Assembly: GCA_028280615.1 (NCBI GenBank)
Contig: JANQLK010000058.1
Coordinates: 1-64,000, forward strand
Source: Woeseiaceae bacterium
GTDB lineage: Bacteria > Pseudomonadota > Gammaproteobacteria > Steroidobacterales > Woeseiaceae
Direction: 5' to 3'
Length of the DNA stretch: 64,000 nt
Of this stretch, positions 50,916 through 59,699 are shown piece by piece. The notes under the pieces are model-generated. The model saw only the letters and a program-made list of their open reading frames with translations, had not been told where the DNA came from and ran no database searches. Position 1 is the stretch's first letter. The number at the start of each line of letters is the position of its first letter. A program made the position numbers and the translations under genes.

Positions 50916-52331
50916 ATGACCATGTCACATAGCGCAAGCCAGCTGGACATCGATGCCGGAGGCCCCGGCTACTCGGAACTCGTCGCCGAGCTCGGCGAGG
51001 CCTTCGCAAGCGGCCGCACCCGGCCGCTCGAGTGGCGCGCGAAACAGCTCGAGGGCCTTCAGCGCATGATCGACGAGTGCGAGGACGAACTCCTGGGCGC
51101 GCTGCACGCCGATCTCGGCAAGCCGGGACAGGAGGCCTGGATGACCGAGCTCTCCTACGTGTCCGGCGCGGCAGACCATGCGCGCCGGCGCCTGAAGCGC
51201 TGGGCCCGGCCGCGCCGCGTGCCGACGCCGATGCTCGCGCAGCCTGCCCGCAGCTGGGTTGCTCCCGAGCCGCTCGGGACCGTGCTCGTCATCGGGGCTT
51301 GGAACTACCCGCTCCAGCTTGCGCTTGCCGGCGCTGCCGCCGCGATTGCCGCCGGCAACTGCGTGGTGATCAAGCCATCGGAGCTCGCTCCCGCGACGTC
51401 GGCGGCCATCGCGCGACTGGTTCCGGAATACCTCGACGGTGCCTGCGTCCGGGTCGTCGAGGGCGCGGTTGCGGAAACTTCGGCACTGCTAGAGGAACCC
51501 TTCGACCACATTCTTTACACGGGCGGCGGCACCGTCGGCCGAATTGTCATGCGCGCCGCGGCGAAACACCTGACGCCCGTCACGCTCGAACTCGGCGGCA
51601 AGAGCCCCTGCGTCGTACTGCCCGACGCCGACCTCGAAATCGCAGCCCGGCGGATCGCCTGGGGCAAGTTCACGAACGCCGGGCAGACCTGCGTCGCCCC
51701 GGACTACGTGCTCACCGACGCGGAAACCGAGCGACGGCTCGTGCCGTTGATCGACGCCGCGATCCGCTCGATGTTCGGCGACGACCCGTCGGCGTCGAAT
51801 TCCTACGGCCGTATCGTCAACGACCGGCATTTCGATCGCCTGGCCGCATTGCTGGACAGCGGGCACCTGGCCGTGGGCGGGCGAACGGACCGCGCGACGC
51901 GCTACGTCGAGCCGACGGTGCTCACCGACGTCGCAATCGATAGCCCGGTCATGCAGGATGAAATCTTCGGCCCGGTGCTGCCGATCGTTCGCGCCGCCGA
52001 TCTCGACGCAGCCATCGCGCACATTCGTCGCGGCAACAAGCCGCTATCGGCCTACCTGTTCAGCAAAGACACCGCGGCCGAACGACGGTTCGTCAGCGCC
52101 GTCAGCTGCGGCAATATGTGCCTCAACGACACGATGATGTTCATGGCCGTCGAGGAGCTGCCGTTCGGCGGCGTCGGTGCGAGCGGCATGGGCGCATACT
52201 CCGGCCAACACGGCTTCAACGCCTTCAGCCACCTGAAAGCCGTCATCAAGCGCAGCTGGTGGCCCGACGTCGCGCTTCGCTACGCGCCGTTTTCCGAGAA
52301 CAAGTGGGGCCTGCTCAGGAAGCTTCGCTAG
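50916..52331 (+). CDS. Class 3-type aldehyde dehydrogenase (coniferyl/fatty-aldehyde dehydrogenase-like)
   Basis: 471 residues. NAD-binding and catalytic motifs are VLVIGAWNYPLQL, VIKPSELAPATSAAI, ILYTGGGTVGRIV, general base Glu225 (TLELGGKSPCVV) and nucleophile Cys259 (FTNAGQTCVAPDYV), then ELPFGGVGASGMGAYSG. It oxidises aldehydes to acids with NAD(P). The short length without the N-terminal extension of class 1/2 enzymes places it with class 3 (ALDH3, coniferyl aldehyde dehydrogenase, and AlkH). ATG 50916 or 50922. It diverges from plcP across the Pho box and overlaps the convergent DUF5329 gene by 17 bases. Confidence 0.92.
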   Translation: MTMSHSASQLDIDAGGPGYSELVAELGEAFASGRTRPLEWRAKQLEGLQRMIDECEDELLGALHADLGKPGQEAWMTELSYVSGAADHARRRLKRWARPRRVPTPMLAQPARSWVAPEPLGTVLVIGAWNYPLQLALAGAAAAIAAGNCVVIKPSELAPATSAAIARLVPEYLDGACVRVVEGAVAETSALLEEPFDHILYTGGGTVGRIVMRAAAKHLTPVTLELGGKSPCVVLPDADLEIAARRIAWGKFTNAGQTCVAPDYVLTDAETERRLVPLIDAAIRSMFGDDPSASNSYGRIVNDRHFDRLAALLDSGHLAVGGRTDRATRYVEPTVLTDVAIDSPVMQDEIFGPVLPIVRAADLDAAIAHIRRGNKPLSAYLFSKDTAAERRFVSAVSCGNMCLNDTMMFMAVEELPFGGVGASGMGAYSGQHGFNAFSHLKAVIKRSWWPDVALRYAPFSENKWGLLRKLR

Positions 52332-52698
52332 GAGCGGCGCTACGCAGCTCGACGAGTCGCGACATGAGCCAGTCGCCGGTTCGCTCGACCCTGCCGTCGC
52401 AGTCGATTTCGTAGGGACGTTTCGTCATCGAACTCGCCGTCGCAAGCCGCTCGATGAACAGCTCGGCCGTCTTCGCATGGCGCCGGCCGCGACGGTACTT
52501 CCTTCGCAGGTGCGACTCGGCATCCTCCGCCGAATGACGCTTGCCATTGCGGACGAACGCGCAGCCGCTCTCGCCGACCGCGGCGAGCAGCGCTTCGATC
52601 TCGGCCTCGGCCGTCGTATCGGCCAGCGCGGATTCCGGCGGCAAGGCGAGGCCGGCCGTGAGCAACGCGACGCCGATCAGCGTCTTGATACCGTGCAT
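52315..52698 (-). CDS. DUF5329-family periplasmic protein
   Basis: 127 residues with a signal peptide (TLIGVALLTAGLALPPESALA) and the DUF5329 pattern: EIEALLAAVGESGCAFVRNGKRH, AESHLRRKYRRG, AELFIERLATASSMTKRPYEI and the final TGDWLMSRL. Function unknown. The ATG shares bases with the TGA of the EEP gene upstream (an adjacent GTG at 52701 is possible too), so they are co-translated. Confidence 0.82.
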   Translation of the reverse strand: MHGIKTLIGVALLTAGLALPPESALADTTAEAEIEALLAAVGESGCAFVRNGKRHSAEDAESHLRRKYRRGRRHAKTAELFIERLATASSMTKRPYEIDCDGRVERTGDWLMSRLVELRSAAPSEAS

Positions 52699-53558
52699 CA
52701 CGGCACCGCGCCCTCGGCGTATGCGACGGACTCGAGCCGGAACTCAACGGTCATCGGGTTGTGGTCCGAGGACGTGACGTCGTGCGAGGTGGCGATCACG
52801 GGCACGAGCCCGCGCGTGTACATGTGATCCAGGGGAAATCCGAGGAAACGTTTGCGATAGTCTCTGTCGAACTCGAGCGCGGACAGGCCGAGCATATCGG
52901 CCGCATCGTCGACGAGCCGGACCCTGCCCGCCCGCCAGGTGTTGAAATCGCCCGAAAACAGCACCGGCCCGTCGTGCGCCGCGATGATGGCGGCCGCGCT
53001 GTCGATCTGGGCGGCGAGTTCGCGCGCGGCGATCGAGAAGTTTACGCCGTGGATGTTGAGCACGAGCAGCGTCTCGTCGGTGCCGCTGAGGCCGTACTCG
53101 GTAACCAGCGTCGCTTTGCGCGTGCCGAGCCAGGGTTCGCGGGCCGCAAGGTCGCATTCGGTGAGCGGCGTCGCGCGGCTCAGCGTCATCACCCCGGTCT
53201 GGCGCTTCAAGCCCTTGTAACCCTCGGCGAACGCCAGGTGATGCTGCGTCGCAACGCTGCCGAGCGCATTGAGTGCCGGCGACGCCTCCTGCAGGATCAT
53301 CAGATCGGCCTCGCCGTCCAGCGCCTCGAGGTCAGCGGCCCAGCCCGGGTCGCCGCCCTTCTGAATATTCCAGTTGACGACCCGGATCGATCTCGGATCG
53401 AGCTTGAGCCCCGCAGCGGCTCGCGGATTCGCGAGCGACTCGACGCAGGCCGAGGCCGCCGGGTCGAGCTGCAGGCCGGCCTTTTGATCGGGCGCGACGG
53501 GCTGCACCGAGCAACCTGCGATCAACAGCAGCGCGAACGAAAGCCTTTTCCTGGCCAT
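52698..53558 (-). CDS. Endonuclease/exonuclease/phosphatase-family lipoprotein
   Basis: 286 residues. The N-terminus MARKRLSFALLLIAGC is a lipoprotein signal (lipobox I-A-G-C). The EEP fold motifs follow: IRVVNWNIQKG (Asn metal ligand), MILQEAS (Glu), VLNIHGVNF (His), FSGDFNTW (Asp/Asn) and SSDHNPM (Asp-His). A membrane-anchored phosphodiesterase acting in the periplasm on nucleic acid, nucleotide or lipid headgroup is possible; the substrate is unknown. The ATG at 53558 gives the best signal; one at 53594 is in frame. Confidence 0.82.
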   Translation of the reverse strand: MARKRLSFALLLIAGCSVQPVAPDQKAGLQLDPAASACVESLANPRAAAGLKLDPRSIRVVNWNIQKGGDPGWAADLEALDGEADLMILQEASPALNALGSVATQHHLAFAEGYKGLKRQTGVMTLSRATPLTECDLAAREPWLGTRKATLVTEYGLSGTDETLLVLNIHGVNFSIAARELAAQIDSAAAIIAAHDGPVLFSGDFNTWRAGRVRLVDDAADMLGLSALEFDRDYRKRFLGFPLDHMYTRGLVPVIATSHDVTSSDHNPMTVEFRLESVAYAEGAVP

Positions 53559-53611
53559 CGGCAATGCCCGGGTTGCGTGCGTAAGCTGCGGCATGGTTCC
53601 CTCGGCGCCGA

Positions 53612-53950
53612 TCATGAGAGGCGCGTGCCGTTCCGGGCGGGCCTGTCGGGCACGGCGAGTATCACGCTCCCGTCCGCCTGGACGAAGCCCGTGACGAGAC
53701 ACTCCGACATGAAGGGCCCGATCTGCTTGTCAGGAAAATTGACGACGCAGGCGACCTGTTTGCCGGGCAGCTCGTCGAGCGAGTAGTGATCCGTGATCTG
53801 CGCGGACGCGCGGCGCGTGCCGATGTCCGGCCCGAAATCGATCGTAAGCTTGTAGGCGGGCCTGCGGGCCTCGGGAAAGGGCTCGGCGGCATGGATCGTT
53901 CCGACCCTGACGTCCACGCGTTCGAATTCGCTCCAGCTGAGATCGTTCAT
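53612..53950 (-). CDS. csaA: CsaA-type tRNA-binding-domain protein
   Basis: 112 residues, a single OB-fold related to the tRNA-binding domain of MetRS/PheRS: FERVDVRVGTIHAAEPFPEARRPAYKLTIDFG, then ITDHYSLDELPGKQVACVVNFPDKQIG and SECLVTGF. Bacillus CsaA is reported to act as a secretion-related chaperone. Its ATG overlaps the stop of the upstream peptide-binding gene by 4 bases. Confidence 0.92.
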   Translation of the reverse strand: MNDLSWSEFERVDVRVGTIHAAEPFPEARRPAYKLTIDFGPDIGTRRASAQITDHYSLDELPGKQVACVVNFPDKQIGPFMSECLVTGFVQADGSVILAVPDRPARNGTRLS

Positions 53951-55536
53951 CTTTCGTCCTCGAATGACAGGTAGCGGCTCGGGTGGCGGTCGAGTGCGTT
54001 GTTCTCGAAGCCGCGCACGCGCGGGCTCACGAGGTGCTTGCTGACGTAAAAGTACAGCGGAACGATCGGATGGTCATCGAGCAGCCTGCGTTCGGCCGAC
54101 GCAAGCAGCGCCGCTCTGGCCGCGCCGTCGGCCGCTGCCGCAGCCCGCTCCAGCAGTGAATCGTACTCGATGCTCTCGTATCCGGGCAGGTTTTGTTCGC
54201 TGTCACTCCGGAATATGTCCGTAAACGTGGTCGGATCGTCGTAGTCACCGAACCAGCTGAATCGCATCGCATCCCACTCGCCGCGCCGGTCGCGCGTTGC
54301 GAGGAACCGCCTCCACTCCCGCTTGTCGAGTTCGACGCCGATACCGAGCGCATCCTCCCAGAGCCCGGCCAGGGCGACGGCGACGCGCTCATGCACGTCG
54401 CCCTCATCGTAAACCAGCCGAATCGGCGGCAGCCCCGCCGGATCGATGCCGGCCGCTCGCAAGACTTCCAGCGCGCGCTGCCGGCGTTCGGCCGGAGCTT
54501 CGGCTGCCCAGTCGTAGCGCGCCGCGGAGTAGCCCTGGACACCCGGCGGCACGAGCCCGTAGGCCGGCTGCTCGCCGCGGCCCAGCAGGTCAACGAGCGC
54601 CTCGCGGTCTGCGGCGATTGACAGTGCCTCGCGCAGCGCAGGTTGATCGAGCGGCGGCCCGCTCAGGTCGAGTGCTACGTAGTAGAGCGCAAGCCTCGGC
54701 GCGATTTTGAGCTCGTCCGCGTGCGTCTCCCGCAGTCGCTCGACGAGTGCGGGCGGCACCGTGTGGGTGATGTCGAGCTCTCCGGACCGATACTGGTTCA
54801 GCTCGGCCATCGGCTCGACGATCGGGTAATACTCGACGCGCTCGATCGGGACGGCCTCGGCCTCGCGGAAATACGGGTTGCGCGCGAGTTCGATCACTGC
54901 GCCCGGCTTCCAGGCCGACAGCAGGTACGGGCCATTGCCGGGCACCGGGTCGGCGGGCGTCTCGAGATTGCGGCCCGCGGCCGGATGCTGTGGGTAGGTG
55001 ACCGGCAGCGTCAATATCGATGCAAGATGCGGCGCCGGCCGAGCGAGCTTGAGCCTGAACGTCCGATCGTCGACCGCTTCTACGCCAAGCGCATCGGGCG
55101 GCAGCCGACCGTCGTTGACGGCCTCGAAGTGCGCGACCGGCTCCAGAAGAAAACTGAATGCCGCGGCCGTGGCCGGTGACGCGACGTCGCGGAAACGGCG
55201 TACGAAGTCGGCGGCGAGCACGGGCGTCCCGTCGGACCAGCGCGCATCCTCGCGCAGTGCAAAGCTGTGTACGAGACCGTCGTCGCTGACCGTGTGGGCC
55301 TCGGCAACGCCGGGCAGGATGGTGCCGTCGGGGCCCGCCACGAGCAGCCCCTCATAGAGGTCGGCCAATACCGCAAACGCGTGAATATCTTCGGCGAGCG
55401 TGGGGTCCAGCGTCCCCGGGTCGGCGCCGTTGCCTCGCCGGAGGACGTCGGCCTCGGGAGCCGGGCCCTGCGTGCACGCCGCGGCCGCAAACAACAGAAC
55501 GGTGAGGGCGGCGATGCGCGTGAGCGAGCGAGTCAT
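53947..55536 (-). CDS. Oligopeptide-binding lipoprotein (OppA/DppA family, SBP_bac_5)
   Basis: 529 residues: lipoprotein signal ending AAAAC, then the solute-binding fold of ABC peptide importers (GADPGTLDPTLAEDIHAFAVLADLYEGLL, WSDGTPVLAADFVRRFRDVASP, NGPYLLSAWKPG, and the C-terminal WDAMRFSWFGDYDDPTTF). It delivers peptides to a permease. No permease or ATPase genes are adjacent, so it may serve a distant transporter or act in peptidoglycan-peptide recycling. The ATG at 55536 gives the correct signal. First gene of a minus-strand unit with csaA. Confidence 0.9.
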   Translation of the reverse strand: MTRSLTRIAALTVLLFAAAACTQGPAPEADVLRRGNGADPGTLDPTLAEDIHAFAVLADLYEGLLVAGPDGTILPGVAEAHTVSDDGLVHSFALREDARWSDGTPVLAADFVRRFRDVASPATAAAFSFLLEPVAHFEAVNDGRLPPDALGVEAVDDRTFRLKLARPAPHLASILTLPVTYPQHPAAGRNLETPADPVPGNGPYLLSAWKPGAVIELARNPYFREAEAVPIERVEYYPIVEPMAELNQYRSGELDITHTVPPALVERLRETHADELKIAPRLALYYVALDLSGPPLDQPALREALSIAADREALVDLLGRGEQPAYGLVPPGVQGYSAARYDWAAEAPAERRQRALEVLRAAGIDPAGLPPIRLVYDEGDVHERVAVALAGLWEDALGIGVELDKREWRRFLATRDRRGEWDAMRFSWFGDYDDPTTFTDIFRSDSEQNLPGYESIEYDSLLERAAAAADGAARAALLASAERRLLDDHPIVPLYFYVSKHLVSPRVRGFENNALDRHPSRYLSFEDER

Positions 55537-55620
55537 AAGCCAATGATTCCACAGCAACAAACCGGTTTCGACCGAGTTTGCGCGAAGGGACTCTGCGAAA
55601 ATACTTGGCATTTCCCTATT

Positions 55621-55641
55621 GTTGGGTTAAATTACCCCAAC
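55621..55641 (+). promoter_or_regulatory. Operator-like palindrome abutting the DUF6502 start
   Basis: GTTGGG (55621-55626) and CCCAAC (55636-55641) flank TTAAATTAC and end one base before the ATG at 55643. No ribosome site is visible, so the transcript may be leaderless or autoregulated by a protein bound here. Confidence 0.45.
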
Positions 55642-55642
55642 T

Positions 55643-56467
55643 ATGTCCTCCGATATCAAAACAACGCTCCACAACGCCTGCCGCGCGCTGCTTCACCCGA
55701 TCGCGCTGGTCGCGCTGCGCTGCGGCATGACGTTCAAAGAGTTTTCTGAACTCGCGAAGAGTGTGTTCGTCGCCGTCGCAACCGACGAATTCGGGCTGCG
55801 CGGGCGACCGACCAACGTCTCGCGGGTATCTATCCTTACCGGGATTTCTCGCAAGGAAGTCAAGCGACAGCGTGAGCTGCTCGAAGAAGGCGCTTCGCCC
55901 GCGTCGTCGAAAACGACGGATGCTACGCGCCTGCTCTCGGGATGGTACCAGGACAAAGCGTACCTGGACGACGACGGTCAGCCGCTCGCATTGCCGATCG
56001 ACGGACCGCGACCGAGCTTCAAGTCGCTGTTCGAGACCTACGGCGGGGATACGCCGCCGCAGACCCTGCTGCGCGAACTCCTGTCGGCCGGCTCTGCCGA
56101 GAAAGACGCTGACGATCGGATCGTTGCGCGGCGGCGATACCACATGCCGGCCGATCTCGACTCCGGCATGCTGCGCTTCTTCGGCACGAACCTGTTCGAT
56201 CACGCCGCCACACTCGCCAACAACCTGGCCGACGATGGACGGCCGAAACGCCTCGAAGGTTTCGCGGTCGAACCCGAGGTCGACGCGGCGCACTTAGCCG
56301 AGTTTCGCGATTTTCTCGACCGTCGGGGCCAGGCGTTCCTCGAAGAAGTGGACGACTGGCTCAACTCTCATCGAATTAATCCCAACGACGCGAATGCGTC
56401 TCCTGTACGGCTCGGCCTTGGTGTCTATGCCATCGAAGGCCCACTACCCAAAGGAACCCTTTCATGA
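55643..56467 (+). CDS. DUF6502-family protein
   Basis: 274 residues, no signal peptide. The N-terminal part looks like a helix-turn-helix region (LVALRCGMTFKEFSELAKSVFV ... PTNVSRVSILTGISRKEVKRQRELL), followed by the ASSKTTDATRLLSGWYQD segment and a C-terminal helical domain. DUF6502 genes commonly precede a DUF5666 lipoprotein gene, as here (4-base overlap). A DNA-binding regulator is my inference from the N-terminus. The palindrome at 55621-55641 could be its own operator. Confidence 0.8.
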   Translation: MSSDIKTTLHNACRALLHPIALVALRCGMTFKEFSELAKSVFVAVATDEFGLRGRPTNVSRVSILTGISRKEVKRQRELLEEGASPASSKTTDATRLLSGWYQDKAYLDDDGQPLALPIDGPRPSFKSLFETYGGDTPPQTLLRELLSAGSAEKDADDRIVARRRYHMPADLDSGMLRFFGTNLFDHAATLANNLADDGRPKRLEGFAVEPEVDAAHLAEFRDFLDRRGQAFLEEVDDWLNSHRINPNDANASPVRLGLGVYAIEGPLPKGTLS

Positions 56468-57933
56468 CTACGATCCGAATGCTTCTGGTTTCCCTGTTCA
56501 TACTCGGCCTGTCCGCCTGCGGCGGGGGCGGAGGAGGCGACAGCAGTCCGGCAACGCCGCCGGATACGAGCACGCCGCCGCCAAGCAGCCCGCCGCCGAC
56601 CAGCGGAATCGGTCGTACCGGAATTTCTGTTGGACCCGTCACGACCTTCGGCAGCATTGTCGTCAACGGCGTACGCTACGACACCTCGTCGACGGAATTC
56701 TCGATCGACGGCGAACCGGGCAGCGAGGACGATCTCCGCGTCGGTGACATCGTGATCGTGCGCGGCACGGTCAACGATGACGGCCTGACCGGCACCGCGG
56801 ACAGCGTGTTCTATGACGACATCGTGACCGGACCCGTCGAATCGGTCGACGTCGCCGGCAACTCGCTGGTCGTGCTCGGTCAGCTCGTTCTCGTGCGCCC
56901 CGAAACCTCGTTCGATGACGACTTCTCGCCGAGGTCGCTTGAAGGGGTAGCGGTCGACCAGATCGTCGAAGTCAGCGGAGTCATCGACGCCGACGGCAAT
57001 ATCATCGCGTCGCGTATCGAGGACGAGGATCCGGGCACCGAGTTCGAGGTGCACGGATTCGTTGCAAATCTCGACGAAAGCAGCAGTCAGTTCACGCTCG
57101 GCGCGCTCACGGTCGACTACGCGGCGGCTTCGCTCGACGACTTCCCGAACGGCGAGATCAGCGATGGCGATTTCGTCGAGGCCAAGGGCTCGAGTCTTGG
57201 TGCGGGCGGCGAGCTCATCGCCACCGAGGTGGAGTTCGAGGACGACTTCCTGGACGTCGATGAGGGCGACTACATCGAGATCGAAGGATTCATTACCCGC
57301 TTCGTCTCGGCCACGGACTTCGACGTCGCCGGTGTCCCGGTCACGACCACGGCCTCCACCGACTTCGAGGAAGGCAGCGCGGCCGACCTTGCGCTGAACG
57401 TCAAGGTCGAGGTCGAAGGCGAGATCGACTCAAACGGCGTCCTCGTAGCCGAAGACATCGAGATTGAAGGTGACAACGAGATCGAGATCGAGGGGCTCGT
57501 CGACGCAGTCGATGCGACGGCCGGCACCGTAACGATCCTGGGCATCACGATCACGGTCAACGAGTCGACATCCATCGAGGACTACAGCGAGGCGTCCATC
57601 GACCCGCTGACGCTCGGCGACATCAACGTCGGCGACTATCTCGAAATCGCGGGCCGCGAGGCGTCGGAAGGAAACGCCGACGTGATTGCAGGCCGCCTCG
57701 AGCGGGACTCCGATGAGGATGAGTCCGTCCTGAAGGGCTTCGTGACCGCGATCAGCGAGCCGACCTTCGAGATCCTGGGCGTCACGATCGAGACCAATGC
57801 CTCGACGGAGTTCGAGGACGACAACTTCTTCTCGGAGGTCGAAGTGGGCAGCCTCGTCGAAGTCGAGGGCACGGAAGTCGCCGACACGACCATCGTGGCT
57901 GACGAGGTCGAGCTCGAGTCAGACGACGACTGA
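56464..57933 (+). CDS. DUF5666-repeat lipoprotein
   Basis: 489 residues, strongly acidic. Lipoprotein signal MTTIRMLLVSLFILGLSAC, then a Gly run and a Pro/Ser/Thr linker (residues 20-50). The remainder is a series of about six beta-rich DUF5666 units of roughly 65-75 residues, each with a pattern like G.V..v...f.v.g..v.....T.f......L..Gd.VeVeG. An outer-membrane-anchored structural or binding protein is likely. Translation is coupled to the DUF6502 gene. Confidence 0.85.
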   Translation: MTTIRMLLVSLFILGLSACGGGGGGDSSPATPPDTSTPPPSSPPPTSGIGRTGISVGPVTTFGSIVVNGVRYDTSSTEFSIDGEPGSEDDLRVGDIVIVRGTVNDDGLTGTADSVFYDDIVTGPVESVDVAGNSLVVLGQLVLVRPETSFDDDFSPRSLEGVAVDQIVEVSGVIDADGNIIASRIEDEDPGTEFEVHGFVANLDESSSQFTLGALTVDYAAASLDDFPNGEISDGDFVEAKGSSLGAGGELIATEVEFEDDFLDVDEGDYIEIEGFITRFVSATDFDVAGVPVTTTASTDFEEGSAADLALNVKVEVEGEIDSNGVLVAEDIEIEGDNEIEIEGLVDAVDATAGTVTILGITITVNESTSIEDYSEASIDPLTLGDINVGDYLEIAGREASEGNADVIAGRLERDSDEDESVLKGFVTAISEPTFEILGVTIETNASTEFEDDNFFSEVEVGSLVEVEGTEVADTTIVADEVELESDDD

Positions 57934-58048
57934 CCGACGCGGGCAACCGCAGGTGGCAGGCGGCGAACGACTGTATGTCCGACGTCTGCCCTATTCCGAC
58001 GGCGCCGTTGCCGGCGCCGCCATAAACACTTAGCTTGGAAGAACAGCA

Positions 58049-58762
58049 ATGAAACACTCTTACACCGGTGCCATGCTGGCACTCGCGGTAGCGATACCGC
58101 ACGCTGCCATCGCCGACGATGTGGACTGCATCGGCTCGATCGGTGCGACGACCGTCGACGGAAACGTGCTCGTCGCGACACGCTGCGAACTCGACGGCAC
58201 GACCGTCAAGGGCAACGTCGAACTCTTCGAGGGCGGCGAGCTGACCGCCCGCGGCGTCGACATCATCGGCAATCTGCAGGGCGCGAACGCCGCGTCGGCC
58301 GACGTAGCGGACTCCGACATCGGCGGCAGCGTACAGCTCGATGATCTAACCGGCGAAATCGACATCGTTCGCAACCGGATCGACGGCAGCATCCAGATCG
58401 TTGGAAACTGGTCACCGATCAGGATTGCCGACAACGTCGTCGACGCCGACGTCCAGGCGTTCGACAACACGGGCGGTGTCGACATCGTCGACAACACGAT
58501 CGACGGCAATCTGCAGTGCAAGGAGAACGAGCCCGCGCCGACCGGCGGCGGCAACGAGGTCGACGGCAACAAGGAGGACCAGTGCGCGGACCTCGCGCCA
58601 GCCGATGGCGGTTCCGACGGCAGGACGCCGGCGGCTGTGGGAGCAAACGTATCGTCGGCGAACGCGGGGGACACGTCCGGCGGTGGCGGAGCAACTCACC
58701 TGCCCTTGCTCGCGGGTCTGCTGCTAATGACCGGCGCCCGCCGCCTGCGGCGGAGAGACTGA
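58049..58762 (+). CDS. Exported repeat protein with GlyGly-CTERM-like anchor
   Basis: 237 residues. Signal peptide (MKHSYTGAMLALAVAIPHAAIA), then a beta-solenoid-like stretch of short repeats (TTVDGNVLVATRCELDGTTVKGNVELFEGG ... ) built around GN(V/L) and D-I-V-D-N-x-I-D-G-N motifs. The C-terminus reads SGGGGA, a hydrophobic segment (LPLLAGLLLMTGA) and RRLRRRD, the three-part GlyGly-CTERM signal recognised by rhombosortases. It is thus probably cleaved and attached or released at the cell surface. Follows the DUF5666 gene by 115 bases; function unknown. Confidence 0.7.
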   Translation: MKHSYTGAMLALAVAIPHAAIADDVDCIGSIGATTVDGNVLVATRCELDGTTVKGNVELFEGGELTARGVDIIGNLQGANAASADVADSDIGGSVQLDDLTGEIDIVRNRIDGSIQIVGNWSPIRIADNVVDADVQAFDNTGGVDIVDNTIDGNLQCKENEPAPTGGGNEVDGNKEDQCADLAPADGGSDGRTPAAVGANVSSANAGDTSGGGGATHLPLLAGLLLMTGARRLRRRD

Positions 58763-58810
58763 GCGTCGCCCGAAGGCCCGAAGCGAGAGATTGCGCGCCT
58801 GGGTGGGCCG

Positions 58811-59515
58811 CTACTCCTTCGGGCCTTCGCCCACCGCGGTGTGGCAGGCCGCGCAGTTGGCGAGGAACTCCGCGTAGATCCCGGCCTTGCTGGCGGAATC
58901 GGATACGGTCGTCGCGTTTGCCGCGAGCTGGTGGACGCGGCGGGACATCTGCTTGATCGCATCCTGCTGGGACGACTCGCCCAGCGACGCCGTATTGATC
59001 GGCGATTCGAACAGGAGATTCGCGCCGCTGCTCCAGGCAGCGGCCGATGGGCCGATGAGTCCTTCCCACATTCGATCGGCGGCCCACTGGTGGCGGGCCA
59101 TGTGCTGCGGCAGCTTTTCCTTGTTCGACGGCCGGTCGACATCCTCGAACTGAATCTCCACGCCGTTCGCGATGTGGCAATCCCCGCAGGCGACGCCCAG
59201 GCTCGCCACGCCCGAGGCCGCGCTCTCGATGTCCCCGGCATCGCGCACGGTCGCCGCGGCCGAGCGCATCGAATCGAGGTAGACCCTCCAGCCCTCGGCC
59301 GACGCTGACGCATCGACCGCAAGCAGCTCGCTCGCCGACGCTCTCGTGGCGTCGAGCGAACCCGAAACGAGCGACCGCTGCATCGCCACTACCGCGTCGT
59401 GGTGGGCATGCATCTGGTCGTTGACGCTGGCGTGCTGGGCGCCGGCCGTCACTGCCCAGCCGATTGCAGCGGCTAGCGTGCAAGGCAGCAGAAGCTTTGA
59501 AACGGAAACCCGCAT
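58811..59515 (-). CDS. Periplasmic dihaem c-type cytochrome-like protein
   Basis: 234 residues with a signal peptide (LLLPCTLAAAIGWAVTAGAQ) and two haem-binding sites, C110-G-D-C113-H and C221-A-A-C224-H. The sequence between is helical with His/Met residues that could be distal ligands (KLPQHMARHQWAADRMWEGLIG). The helix-plus-CXXCH layout is reminiscent of four-helix cytochromes (c'/c556 type), here duplicated. It probably carries electrons in the periplasm; partner unknown. Confidence 0.78.
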   Translation of the reverse strand: MRVSVSKLLLPCTLAAAIGWAVTAGAQHASVNDQMHAHHDAVVAMQRSLVSGSLDATRASASELLAVDASASAEGWRVYLDSMRSAAATVRDAGDIESAASGVASLGVACGDCHIANGVEIQFEDVDRPSNKEKLPQHMARHQWAADRMWEGLIGPSAAAWSSGANLLFESPINTASLGESSQQDAIKQMSRRVHQLAANATTVSDSASKAGIYAEFLANCAACHTAVGEGPKE

Positions 59516-59563
59516 GGCTCAAGCATCGATCATCTGCCGTCAAATCCGAATACGCGAATCCAC

Positions 59564-59612
59564 CTAGTGTCCTGTCCGGTTGATTTGTTGAATCAGTCGG
59601 ACAGGACACTAG
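59564..59612. repeat. 49-bp near-perfect palindrome, possible MITE-like element
   Basis: CTAGTGTCCTGTCCG (59564-59578) and CGGACAGGACACTAG (59598-59612) are perfect 15-bp inverted repeats. The 19-base centre itself contains TGATT/AATCA arms. The outer 11 bases equal the start of the 16-base repeats at 22636 and 27957. It looks like two ends of a mobile element joined with nothing between, upstream of gnd. Confidence 0.7.
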
Positions 59613-59699
59613 CTGCGGCGAATCGCCTGGCAAGCGATTCCGTTTCGCCGGATACTGCGCGGAGGCGAGCCTCTCCCCAATCCACCCAAAGGAATCGCG

